Part shown: one piece after another, positions 48,735 to 58,147 of the stretch
How positions within the stretch are numbered: position 1 is the first letter of the stretch
How the letters are laid out: the number at the start of each line of letters is the position of its first letter
Source: UBA1941 sp046329575
GTDB taxonomy: Bacteria > Bacteroidota > Bacteroidia > Chitinophagales > LD1
Reading direction: 5' to 3'
DNA length: 64,000 nt
Assembly: GCA_046329575.1 (NCBI GenBank)
Contig: JAXLUJ010000014.1
Location: 1-64,000 of the forward strand
The notes under the pieces: model-generated
Told to the model about the DNA's origin: nothing
Seen by the model: the letters and a program-made list of their open reading frames with translations, nothing else
Database searches by the model: none
Translations under genes and position numbers: made by a program

Positions 48735-50022
48735 TTGTAATGTTGTGAAGCACTGTTGCCAGATCGGCTGTTAATGATTTTCTAGAATAGCGCAATAAGT
48801 CATCCGATACCGTTTTGCCAGCCGTTCCGGCGGTGTAATTTACATAATGTTGCTCAATAAAATGCCGTATAGCCTCTTGTTCATAGTTTTCAAAAAATCT
48901 TCCGGCACCGGCTTGCTCTACAATAGTTTTAACTTCAAAATTCGCTTTTGAATTTCCAATGGCCAGAATAGGCGATTGTGATCCCAGATATTCAAAAAAC
49001 TTCCCGGATAACACCGGAGTATTGGGTTCGAGCGAAAGCAATAACAGATCGGCATTTACTTGTTGCTGCGTGATTACCTCATGTGAAACATAGCCCATGT
49101 TCTTCACAAAAGGCGCAATACTCAGGCCGGCAATACATTCGCTAACACCAGCTTCTACCCTTCCAAATAAATGCACTTCAAAATTACCAATCATTCCTTT
49201 CTCATAGCTTTCCTCAAGTGCTTTCCAGAATGCTACCGGATTAATTACATTCAGCAGGGTGCCGGTATGCACAATAGTGAATACCTTATTCCGTTCCTTT
49301 TTCGCCATTCCAAAATCAGAAGTATCAAAACCGTTGGTAATTACCGTGCTTTCTACCTGAACATCATTTTTGAAATCACGAGCCATACCTTCACCTACCA
49401 CAATTACTTTATCGGCATTTCGCAGCACTTGCCGTTCCAAATGATGATGTTTGCGGCGTGCCCAATCGGTGAGCCACAAATCGCTGAAATAATAAATCTT
49501 CGTCCAAGGGTCACGAAAATCGGCCACCCACGGCAATTGAAGCTGCTCTTTCAATTGCATTCCGATGAGATGCGCACTATGTGGCGGCCCTGTTGTAATT
49601 ACCACATCAACAGGATTGTTCTTTAAATATTTTTTCAAGAATCGAACCGAAGGCCTTATCCACAGCATCCTCGCATCTGGAATAAAAATATTACTGCGGA
49701 TCCAGAGCGCTAAACGATCTTTCCAATTTCCTTTCTTGGCATCGGCCATCACCCCTACCTGAACGCGTTGTTCTTTTTTCTTACCGGTAAGTTTCTTATA
49801 AAGCGAAAACGGTTCCAGAATTGGGCGGCGAATCACTTCTACCTCCCGCGGAATTTCCCTTTCAAGAGATGGATCCAAGACCGGATATTCGCCTTCGGCA
49901 ACAGTGTACACCACCGGCTCCCAGCCAAATTCATGAAGGTATTTTACAAACTTCACCCATCGTTGCACACCGCCGCCACCCGCCGGCGGCCAGTAATATG
50001 TAATGATGAGAACTTTCTTCAT
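48718..50022 (-). CDS. GT4-family glycosyltransferase
   Basis: 434 residues. The N-terminal GT-B domain begins ILIITYYWPPAGGGGVQRWVKF in outline (read YYWPPAGGGGVQR) and has PWVADFRDPWTKIY. The C-terminal donor domain has VITNGFDTSDF, FTIVHTGTLLNVINPVAFWKAL, GYVSHEVITQQQVNADLLLL and LSGKFFEYLGSQSPILAIG, where the E of KFFEYL is the nucleotide-sugar contact typical of GT4. Acceptor unknown; cytosolic face of the inner membrane. Four bases downstream of the YfhO gene and overlapping the deacetylase gene by 17 bp. Confidence 0.9.
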   Translation of the reverse strand: MKKVLIITYYWPPAGGGGVQRWVKFVKYLHEFGWEPVVYTVAEGEYPVLDPSLEREIPREVEVIRRPILEPFSLYKKLTGKKKEQRVQVGVMADAKKGNWKDRLALWIRSNIFIPDARMLWIRPSVRFLKKYLKNNPVDVVITTGPPHSAHLIGMQLKEQLQLPWVADFRDPWTKIYYFSDLWLTDWARRKHHHLERQVLRNADKVIVVGEGMARDFKNDVQVESTVITNGFDTSDFGMAKKERNKVFTIVHTGTLLNVINPVAFWKALEESYEKGMIGNFEVHLFGRVEAGVSECIAGLSIAPFVKNMGYVSHEVITQQQVNADLLLLSLEPNTPVLSGKFFEYLGSQSPILAIGNSKANFEVKTIVEQAGAGRFFENYEQEAIRHFIEQHYVNYTAGTAGKTVSDDLLRYSRKSLTADLATVLHNITNGNHK

Positions 50023-50026
50023 ACGG

Positions 50027-52498
50027 TTAGGCTACTGCAACCGGCTGTTGCCTTTTGCGCCATTCGAAAAATAAGCCTGCTCCAAGAAGTATAAAAACCA
50101 ACGCCGACGAGGCATAGGAAATTTTCTCTCCTGTATAAAATGATGCCGGCTCAAACTTCATTTCCACCTTATGATCGCCTGCCGGAATTTTCGCTGCGCG
50201 CAACACATAATTCGCTCTTACAATTGGCAACTCTTTTCCATCAACCGTTGCCTTCCAGCCCGGTTGGTAATAAATCTCTGAAAATACGGCAAACTGATCT
50301 TTAGCGGCATGGGTTTCATAAACAATGTCGTTTGATTGATACGACAAAACCTTAATCGTTCCATTCACATCCTTACCTCCTGAAAATCCACCAATATCAT
50401 TCTGAAAACGCTTATCCACAATTGCAGTAGCCGATGGGTCGAACTTATCCATTGCTTTCATTTCTTCATCAGCATTGTTCACCAGTTGCACTTGATCTAC
50501 AAACCACGCATTACCCAACGCTCCCGGATTTTGTGCTACAGCCGGTGCTCCGCCTGCTCCCTGCTGAATCACATACTTAGTGTTCAACATGTTCAGTACG
50601 GCCATGTTCCCTTTTTGGATCTGATTTTCGATCAGCTCCTGATAACGGCGTAATTTTGCTGCATGATATCCTCCAATAGATTTGTGGTGATAGGATGTTG
50701 AAGCATCATTAAAGGTATTCACCGTTTGATTGAAAACCCTATAGCCGGGTGTTTTATCGGCCATGATTTGCTCATCGGCCGGAGTTGGCGTAAACCGCCC
50801 AGCCATTTGTTGTTGATCAGTAAATGTATCACTATTGATAAATCGCGTGTCAATTCCAATAAAATCAATGGCTACTAACAGAATTACAGCGCCGGTGAAA
50901 ATATTTTTAGAAACCTTTTCCTGAATCAAAGCCCACACCAGGCCGGCCATAGCCATAATCAGAACAAATGAGCGAATGGCATCACTGCGCAACAAGGAAG
51001 CGCGATCATCTTTCAACGGTTTAATCAACCATTCCGGAAGTTGTTTGTCGCCCGCGCCTGAGAAGGAGAACATAGACGGGCCAGCAACAGCAAAAACTAA
51101 ACAAATGCCCGCCGTTATGCCGGCAGCCACATAAAGTGCATTCATGGCATTTTCACGATTGTAATTGCCGCGCAAAATTTTCGAAACACCAAGAAGCGCC
51201 AGCAATGGCATGGCGAACTGCGCAATGATCAAGACCATGGTCACCGTTCGGAACTTATTATAGCCAGGAAAAAAATCGAATATCAGATTATTGAAAGCTG
51301 GCAAATTATGGCCAAATGAAAGCAGAATGCTAAGCAGCGTGGCAATTCCCAACCACCAACGCATGGGGCCTTCTACCAAAAAAAGGCCCAAAACAAAAAG
51401 GAAACAAATAATGGCTCCGGCATAAACAGGGCCACTGGTAAAAGGCTGATCGCCCCAATATAATGGGAAGGCATGAAGGTATTGCGCAATTTGCTGTGGT
51501 GCCACATTTTGAGCACTCAGCGCCTTGCCAACAGCACCATCCTCTTCCAAGCGGCCGTGCGAGCTTCCGCCATAAACATTTGGAATCAGCAGCGTAAAGG
51601 CTTCCATTTTTCCATAACTCCAACCAAAAGCATAATCGCGATCTAAACCGCCTTTGCTTTGGGTGTTAGACGTAAGCTCCGATTTACCGCGAATGGTGGA
51701 ATTTCCATAATCGTAAGTACTCCAAAGCAGCGAAGCATTAGAAAGCAAGCCCAATACACCACATCCTGCAAAAATTCCAAAGGCAAGAATATAACGCTTT
51801 AATTGTTTTTCACGAATGGCGAAAACAAATTCTACCACTCCCAAAATGAATAATGTGATAAATAAATAGTAGGCAATTTGTACGTGATTAGCCCAAATCA
51901 ACAATGAAAATCCAAGAGCGCTGACTGCTGCACCTAACCAATATCTTTCCTTCCACAGCAACATAAAACCAGCCACCACTAAGGGTAAAAGCGCAATAGC
52001 GTGCATCTTCGTATTATGACCGGCTTCAATGATGATTACATTATACGACATCAGCGCATAAGCCAAACCGCCGGCAATGGCCAGCCAGGCGTTCACATCC
52101 ATAACCAGCAACAGCAGGAAAAAACAAATGGCCGCCGTGAACAGAAATCCGGTGTACTCCGGAAATCCAAGAGAAACCACTTTATCGAAAATTCGAACCA
52201 GATTTCCTTCAAAATTGGTTGAAATCTGGAAAGCCGGCATTCCTCCAAACATACTGCCGCTCCACAGCGGTTCTGCATGATGCTGAGCGCGGAAGTCAAC
52301 GATTTCCTTCGACATCCCATCGAATTGCGCAATATCGCCCTGCGGAATAGTCTTATCATCAGTAAGGCGCGGACCAAAAAATATAAAGGTTACAATAATA
52401 AACGTGAGCACTGCCGCCAGATAGGGCGCATATTTCATAAATGACGATGTGGGGCGGTTTTCTTTAGGTTTAGACGTTGCTGCTTTTACTTTGGCCAT
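50027..52498 (-). CDS. YfhO-family polytopic membrane protein (putative GT-C glycosyltransferase)
   Basis: 823 residues from ATG 52498 (MAKVKAATSKPK); an ATG nine codons upstream overlaps promoter-like sequence. About 12-13 membrane helices, the first at YAPYLAAVLTFIIVTFIFFG. The large first loop has SGSMFGGMPAFQIS, typical of YfhO and other GT-C enzymes, and the C-terminus carries a soluble beta domain (YQPGWKATVDGKELPIVRANYV) before a last helix. YfhO of Bacillus is needed for glycosylation of a cell-surface polymer. Here it heads an operon with GT4, deacetylase and acyltransferase genes, so it may move or add sugars from a lipid carrier on the outer side of the membrane, which is inference. 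Confidence 0.88.
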   Translation of the reverse strand: MAKVKAATSKPKENRPTSSFMKYAPYLAAVLTFIIVTFIFFGPRLTDDKTIPQGDIAQFDGMSKEIVDFRAQHHAEPLWSGSMFGGMPAFQISTNFEGNLVRIFDKVVSLGFPEYTGFLFTAAICFFLLLLVMDVNAWLAIAGGLAYALMSYNVIIIEAGHNTKMHAIALLPLVVAGFMLLWKERYWLGAAVSALGFSLLIWANHVQIAYYLFITLFILGVVEFVFAIREKQLKRYILAFGIFAGCGVLGLLSNASLLWSTYDYGNSTIRGKSELTSNTQSKGGLDRDYAFGWSYGKMEAFTLLIPNVYGGSSHGRLEEDGAVGKALSAQNVAPQQIAQYLHAFPLYWGDQPFTSGPVYAGAIICFLFVLGLFLVEGPMRWWLGIATLLSILLSFGHNLPAFNNLIFDFFPGYNKFRTVTMVLIIAQFAMPLLALLGVSKILRGNYNRENAMNALYVAAGITAGICLVFAVAGPSMFSFSGAGDKQLPEWLIKPLKDDRASLLRSDAIRSFVLIMAMAGLVWALIQEKVSKNIFTGAVILLVAIDFIGIDTRFINSDTFTDQQQMAGRFTPTPADEQIMADKTPGYRVFNQTVNTFNDASTSYHHKSIGGYHAAKLRRYQELIENQIQKGNMAVLNMLNTKYVIQQGAGGAPAVAQNPGALGNAWFVDQVQLVNNADEEMKAMDKFDPSATAIVDKRFQNDIGGFSGGKDVNGTIKVLSYQSNDIVYETHAAKDQFAVFSEIYYQPGWKATVDGKELPIVRANYVLRAAKIPAGDHKVEMKFEPASFYTGEKISYASSALVFILLGAGLFFEWRKRQQPVAVA

Positions 52499-52684
52499 AG
52501 CTTGTATTGAGCGCCCAAAATACAATTTTTTTATAGGCAGAAATCGTTAGCCATCGGCTATAGTGCTGTAGATCGCGGTGTTCACTATTTTTAGGAAAAA
52601 ATAGATTGTTCAAAATCAAATCAAATACGCCATAGTCAAACCATCGGTTTTGAATTCTCGCTGCCAATAGGTAAATATGATGCA

Positions 52685-55600
52685 ATGGAACAGCGCGAAG
52701 CCAACTACCCTTTTCTTTCAGGCGGCGGAGAAATGGGCGAACGAACTCGCCAAAAAGATTGGTCGAAACATTCTTTGGGGATTCCGTCTTCCTGGCCCCA
52801 CAACCTCCGGCTTACGTTGGGCATACTGTTGAATTCGGGTTTCCCCATGTTTCTTTTCTGGGGAAAAGATCACATCTGTTTTTATAATGATGCTTACAGG
52901 CCAAGTTTGGGTAATAATGGAAAACATCCTGATATACTTGGAGCAAAAGCCGAGCAAGCCTGGCCGGAAATTTGGGACACTATTGAGCCGTTGATTACAT
53001 CGGTTATTACCACCGGCAAACCAACCTGGAGCGAAGATCAGCTCATTCCAATTTACAGGAACGGCCATATCGAAGAGGTATATTGGACATTCAGCTATAG
53101 CGCGGTGAACAATCAGGAAGGCGTAGCCGAAGGCGTGCTGGTTACTTGCTACGAAACCACTGAAAAAGTAAAATCAAGCGCGGAACTTCGCGAGCGCGAT
53201 GAACAACTTCAGTTTGCAATTGATGCTGCTGAACTGGCCACCTGGGATCTGAATCCGCAAACGAATCGCTTTAGTTGCAATCAACGGCTGAAAAAATGGC
53301 TGGGGTTAAATGACGGCAATGACTATGATTTAACCGAGGCATTACAACGTATTGCACCCTACGATCAGCCTCGGGTGGTTATGGCCATGAGTTTGGCGCT
53401 CGACCCCAAGGGTGACGGTAAATTTGATCTGGAATATTCAGTAGTAAATCCTTCTACCGGAAAAGAAAAAAGACTGGTGGCCAGCGGGCGGGCGGTTTTT
53501 GCTGATGGTAAAGCGGTGCGTTTCAGCGGCACTATTCAGGATGTATCGAATTCCATGTTTACCAAGCAAATGCTTGAAAAAAGTGAAAAGCAATTCCGAA
53601 ATATAATCCGTCAGGCGCCTCAGGGAATTGCAGTTTTCCGTGGTCCGGAATTTATAGCCGAAACAGCAAATGCCAATTATTTATTGCTGATCGATAAAAA
53701 AGAAGAAGAATTTATCGGGAAACCACTGTTTGAAACGCTTCCGTTGGTACGCCCGGCTATTGAAAATATTCTGAACGAAGTATATCATAGCGGTGTTCCT
53801 TATACAGCCAATGAATTTCCTGCCGTTTTAAATCGTTATGGACGCGTAGAAGAAGGCTATTTCAATTTCATTTACCATCCGCTTCGGGAAGATGATGGTA
53901 CGATCTCTGGAATTATCGTGGTTGCCATTGATGTTTCTGCTAACGTTTTTGCCAAACGTACCTTAATTGAAAGCGAAAATGCATTCCGCACCATGGTGAT
54001 GAACTCGCCCATACCTATGGCGGTATTCATTGGAAACAATTATATCATCGAAATGGCAAATGATGTAATGGTGAAGGAAATTTGGCAACGCCCCAGGGCT
54101 GCTGTAATCGGTAAACCTTTATTGGAGATATTCCCTGAATTGCTCAAACAAAAATTCCCGGATTTATTGAAAAAAGTGCTGGAAACGCATCAACCACATC
54201 GCGAATCAGAAGCCGTAGCGCAAATTGTAAACGAACAAGAAATCCGGGAAATGTTTCTTGATTTCGAATACGCCCCTTTTTACGCTGGAAATGGCAACGT
54301 AACAGGTGTTGTAGTTACCGTGAATGATGTCACCGAAAAAGTATTGGCACGCAAAAAGCTGGAAGAAAGTGAAAAACAATTCCGGCAATTGGCCGATTCG
54401 CTTCCGGCAATGGTATGGGAAACCGACCTCAATGGCAAACAACTTTTTGCTTCAAAAAGATGGAAAGAATTTACGGGCCTTGAACCTAGTGATGCCGATA
54501 GCTTTGAAAAAATGATTCACCCTCAGGATCGCGATCAGGTTTGGAAAACCTGGACGGATGCGATGACCACCGGAGCTGTTTACAGCACTGAACTGCGCCT
54601 GAAACATAAGGACGGCGATTACCAGTGGTTTATGGCCAATGGCGAACCGATTAAGAATGAAAAAGGTGAAATTTTAAAATGGGCCGGTGCTTTTGTGAAT
54701 ATAAACGAACAAAAAAAATCGGAACACGAACTAAAAACAGCATTCCGTAAATTAGAGCAGAATGAAGAACGCCTCAATGTAGTGATCGATGCCAGTGAAT
54801 TAGGAGTGTGGGAATGGACGTTCAAAAATGATAAGGTGGTACATTCACTGCGGTATTCCAGCATTTTTGGCCATCCGAACGTTCCGAATCTCGAACACAG
54901 CCAAATGCTCAGTCAGATCCACCCTGAAGATATGGCAATAAGAAATGCTGCTATTTCCGAAGCGCTGACCACAGGAGTTCTGCACTACGAAGCCCGAATC
55001 TATTGGCCCGATAAATCGCTTCACTGGATCGAAGCGCGTGGCAAGGTTTTCTTTGATGGCGATCAGCAGGCGCAACACATGATAGGTACCATTCGAGATA
55101 TTACGGAAGAAAAAAATCATCAGCAGGAATTGGAAGAAAGCGAACAAAAGTTCCGCTTGTTGGCCGATTCCATGCCGCAATATATCTGGACCGCTACTCC
55201 TGATGGAAAACTGAATTACTTCAATCGTTCGGTATATACTTTTTCGGGCTTTTCTGAAAAAGATATGGAGGAAAAGGGATGGCTTGAAATTGTGCATCCT
55301 GATGACCGCGAAGAAAATCTAAAAACATGGGAGGCGGCTATTCGCTCCGGCAACGACTTTTTATTTGAACACCGCTTTCGCCGGCATGATGGTTCATATC
55401 GTTGGCAACTCAGCCGGGCCATACCACAACGCGATGCCAATGGCAATATTCAAATGTGGGTGGGCACCAGTACCGATATCGAAGAACATAAAACCTTTGC
55501 CAATGAATTGGAACGGCAGGTAGAAGAGCGTACAAGGCAGCTACAAAACATCAACACCGAACTGGCAAAAAGCGAAGAACGTTATCATCTTATGGTGGGC

Positions 55601-56734
55601 GAGGTTCAGGACTATGCCATCATCTTTCTCAACAGAAATGGAATTGTAGAGAACTGGAACAAAGGCGCCCAACGCATCAAAGGCTATAAAGCTGAAGATA
55701 TCATAGGACGCAGCTTTGAAAATTTCTACTCAAAAGAAGATCGGGAAAATGGCTTGCCGAATAAAATTCTGGAACGTGCCCTCGCCACCGGTCGTGCCGC
55801 TCAGGAAGGCTGGCGCGTTCGTAATGATGGTACTCTTTTCTGGGCAAGTACAGTATTAACCGCACTCCACGATGAAAGCGGACAGGTGATTGGTTTTTCA
55901 AAAGTAACACGCGATTTAACTCGTATTAAAGAAGCACAAGACAAAATTCAATTGCACGCCGGCCAACTGGAATTAAAGAACAAAGAATTGGAAAAGAAGA
56001 ATGCCGAGTTACAGTCTTTCGCTTACGTTTCCAGTCACGACCTTCAGGAGCCGCTTCGAAAAATCCAAACCTTCGCTTCCAGAATTTTAGACCGGGAAAG
56101 CGCCACAATGACCGAAAATGGTAAGGACTATTTCCGCAGAATGCAGGACGCAGCGAATCGCATGCAAACGCTGATTCAGGATTTGCTGGCCTATTCCCGA
56201 ACCAACTCAGCAGAGCGCAAGTTTGAGCGAAGACAGCTTTCAGAAATTATTGATGAAGTTAAAAGCGACCTGCAAGTGGCGCTCACCGAAAAAAACGGCG
56301 TGGTGCACCTCCAGGATAATATTGAAGTGAACGTGATTTCTTTTCAGTTTCGTCAGTTATTTCAAAATCTAATCGGCAACTCACTGAAATTCTCAAGGCC
56401 CGGAATTGTTCCCGTAATAACCATCACTGCGGAATTAAAAAGAGGAAGCGATTTGAAAATAGAAGGCCTTTCACCTAAAAAGGTGTACAGTCACATTTGC
56501 ATTTCTGATAACGGGATCGGCTTCGAAATGCAATATCGCGATCGCATTTTCGAAGTGTTTCAACGTCTCCATGGCCGAGATGAATACAGCGGAACAGGCA
56601 TCGGCCTGGCCATAGTAAAACGAATTGTTGACAACCATCACGGAATCATTAATGCCTCCGGCGAATCAGGCGAGGGCGCTCAGTTCGACATCTACATTCC
56701 GGCCGCACCATCGCATAAAGAACAGCCCCTTTAA
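52685..56734 (+). CDS. Soluble histidine kinase with about eight PAS-type sensor domains
   Basis: 1349 residues, no membrane segment. After a PAS-like first module (about 20-160, with FPMFLFWGKDHICFYNDAY) come PAS/PAC units at roughly 170-290, 300-420, 430-550, 560-680, 695-810, 820-935 and 970-1080; several are joined by the repeated linker ESEKQFR. The phosphoacceptor helix is YVSSHDLQEPLRKI with His1118, and the ATPase domain shows SDNGIGFEM, FEVFQRLHG and SGTGIGLAIVKRIV. All boxes are intact. The partner response regulator is not in the window. Convergent with the susD gene, whose stop is adjacent. Ligands of the PAS domains cannot be read from sequence. Confidence 0.93.
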   Translation: MEQREANYPFLSGGGEMGERTRQKDWSKHSLGIPSSWPHNLRLTLGILLNSGFPMFLFWGKDHICFYNDAYRPSLGNNGKHPDILGAKAEQAWPEIWDTIEPLITSVITTGKPTWSEDQLIPIYRNGHIEEVYWTFSYSAVNNQEGVAEGVLVTCYETTEKVKSSAELRERDEQLQFAIDAAELATWDLNPQTNRFSCNQRLKKWLGLNDGNDYDLTEALQRIAPYDQPRVVMAMSLALDPKGDGKFDLEYSVVNPSTGKEKRLVASGRAVFADGKAVRFSGTIQDVSNSMFTKQMLEKSEKQFRNIIRQAPQGIAVFRGPEFIAETANANYLLLIDKKEEEFIGKPLFETLPLVRPAIENILNEVYHSGVPYTANEFPAVLNRYGRVEEGYFNFIYHPLREDDGTISGIIVVAIDVSANVFAKRTLIESENAFRTMVMNSPIPMAVFIGNNYIIEMANDVMVKEIWQRPRAAVIGKPLLEIFPELLKQKFPDLLKKVLETHQPHRESEAVAQIVNEQEIREMFLDFEYAPFYAGNGNVTGVVVTVNDVTEKVLARKKLEESEKQFRQLADSLPAMVWETDLNGKQLFASKRWKEFTGLEPSDADSFEKMIHPQDRDQVWKTWTDAMTTGAVYSTELRLKHKDGDYQWFMANGEPIKNEKGEILKWAGAFVNINEQKKSEHELKTAFRKLEQNEERLNVVIDASELGVWEWTFKNDKVVHSLRYSSIFGHPNVPNLEHSQMLSQIHPEDMAIRNAAISEALTTGVLHYEARIYWPDKSLHWIEARGKVFFDGDQQAQHMIGTIRDITEEKNHQQELEESEQKFRLLADSMPQYIWTATPDGKLNYFNRSVYTFSGFSEKDMEEKGWLEIVHPDDREENLKTWEAAIRSGNDFLFEHRFRRHDGSYRWQLSRAIPQRDANGNIQMWVGTSTDIEEHKTFANELERQVEERTRQLQNINTELAKSEERYHLMVGEVQDYAIIFLNRNGIVENWNKGAQRIKGYKAEDIIGRSFENFYSKEDRENGLPNKILERALATGRAAQEGWRVRNDGTLFWASTVLTALHDESGQVIGFSKVTRDLTRIKEAQDKIQLHAGQLELKNKELEKKNAELQSFAYVSSHDLQEPLRKIQTFASRILDRESATMTENGKDYFRRMQDAANRMQTLIQDLLAYSRTNSAERKFERRQLSEIIDEVKSDLQVALTEKNGVVHLQDNIEVNVISFQFRQLFQNLIGNSLKFSRPGIVPVITITAELKRGSDLKIEGLSPKKVYSHICISDNGIGFEMQYRDRIFEVFQRLHGRDEYSGTGIGLAIVKRIVDNHHGIINASGESGEGAQFDIYIPAAPSHKEQPL

Positions 56735-58129
56735 TTAGTATCCGGGATTTTGCACCATATTTTTATTCTGGTCCACTTCCTGTTGCGGAATGGGATAAAT
56801 CAATCGGGGTTCATCCCAATTAAATGTGCCTGCAGCTGAAAAATACTGCGCTTTCCTTCTTCGCACTTCAAACAAGCGGTCTCCTTCCATTGCCAGCTCC
56901 ATATCGCGTTCCTGCCGTACAGCAGCTATCAGCGCCGCTTTTCCAGAAGTACTGTTATCGGCAAGCAATCCGGCCCGTACCCGCAACTGGTTATAATCTT
57001 TACGCACATCGGCATCGCTGCCTCCTGTTTCCGCTAGTGATTCAGCATGAATCAGCAACAACTCCGAATAGCGAAGCACTGGTGTATTCATGCTAAGATT
57101 GAAAGTGTATTTACGGCAAAGCCAGTTCGTGGCAAACTTCTTAAAAAGAATCAGGGCGCGCTTGTCGCCCAACGAATATTGCGTGGCTAACAACGATGTA
57201 AAATATCCGGGATTCATAATATAAAGTGGTAATGTACTTGAAGCTGATGCTTTGTCAGAAAATCTTTCATGCAGCACATCATTAGAGCGATCGTTTAAGT
57301 TATTATCTACCTGAAAAATGTTTTCGGCATTTGGTAATCCTTCTCCGGTGCTGAATACACTATTTACTGAATCTTTCAGAACAAAAACATTAACCGGAAT
57401 TTTTTCTGACCACTCTATTGCTTTGTCGAACTTGTTCTGCGTAAAATTAATCTTGGCCAAAAATGCATAGGCCGCATATTGCGAAGCTCTTGCATTTGCA
57501 GCCGCAGGAAGTAAAGTAGCGGCCTGCTCTAAATCGCTTTGAATTTGTGCATATACTTCAGCCACCGTGCTGCGTTTCGTGTCTTGTCCTTCTTCAGCAT
57601 TTCCGGGTGTTAAGCGAATAGGAACGCCTAAATGCGCGTCATTGGCGGTATAGCCGCTTGCCTGCGCAAAGCGCCGTAATAACTCGTAATGCATGATAGC
57701 GCGGATGAACAAACATTCGCCTTTTGTAACCTTTGTTCCGGCAGGATCTTCATTTTCAAATTTTGGCAAATTGTAAAGCACAATATTGCAGATGTTGATG
57801 GTTTTGTAAGCGTCGTTCCAAACTCCGGTACTTACGCTGTTAAAAGCATTCAGCTGCCGGCTCACTAATTGGTTTAACGAGAAATCGGATATCGATCCGG
57901 TCTTGATCCAATCAGCCATCAGTTCATCGTTAACAATGAAACCACCGCCATACAAATTACCGCTTTGCAATGCGCTGAAAGCCCCTGTGGTGGTCTTCTG
58001 CAAATCAGAATAGGAGTTAATGGCCAACGATTCACTGAACTTGAACTTGGGTTGAATATCGAGAAACTTCTTACAGCCTGAAAGGGCCGTTACCAGAAAT
58101 ATTGAAGCGAGTAGAATTAGCTTTTTCAT
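56735..58129 (-). CDS. SusD/RagB-family glycan- or nutrient-binding lipoprotein
   Basis: 464 residues; lipobox LSGC with Cys19. Conserved SusD blocks are DIQPKFKFSE, KGECLFIRAIMHYELLRRFA (with TPR-like helices), AYAFLAKINFTQNKFDKAIEWS and LLIHAESLAETGG; the C-terminal RQERDMELAMEGDRLFEVRR and a GY end are typical. It captures the substrate at the surface for the SusC channel. It follows susC by 18 bp. No glycoside hydrolase, SusE/F or peptidase gene is next to it, so the nutrient cannot be guessed. Confidence 0.95.
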   Translation of the reverse strand: MKKLILLASIFLVTALSGCKKFLDIQPKFKFSESLAINSYSDLQKTTTGAFSALQSGNLYGGGFIVNDELMADWIKTGSISDFSLNQLVSRQLNAFNSVSTGVWNDAYKTINICNIVLYNLPKFENEDPAGTKVTKGECLFIRAIMHYELLRRFAQASGYTANDAHLGVPIRLTPGNAEEGQDTKRSTVAEVYAQIQSDLEQAATLLPAAANARASQYAAYAFLAKINFTQNKFDKAIEWSEKIPVNVFVLKDSVNSVFSTGEGLPNAENIFQVDNNLNDRSNDVLHERFSDKASASSTLPLYIMNPGYFTSLLATQYSLGDKRALILFKKFATNWLCRKYTFNLSMNTPVLRYSELLLIHAESLAETGGSDADVRKDYNQLRVRAGLLADNSTSGKAALIAAVRQERDMELAMEGDRLFEVRRRKAQYFSAAGTFNWDEPRLIYPIPQQEVDQNKNMVQNPGY

Positions 58130-58147
58130 GTTTCAGATTTTTTAGGT

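Noticed and set aside
48099..50022. GT4 and LmbE genes as bshA and bshB of bacillithiol synthesis
   Set aside because: The GT4 start (YYWPPAGGGGVQR) and the deacetylase motif differ from the BshA and BshB1 patterns, and the linked acyltransferase and YfhO point to a glycan pathway.
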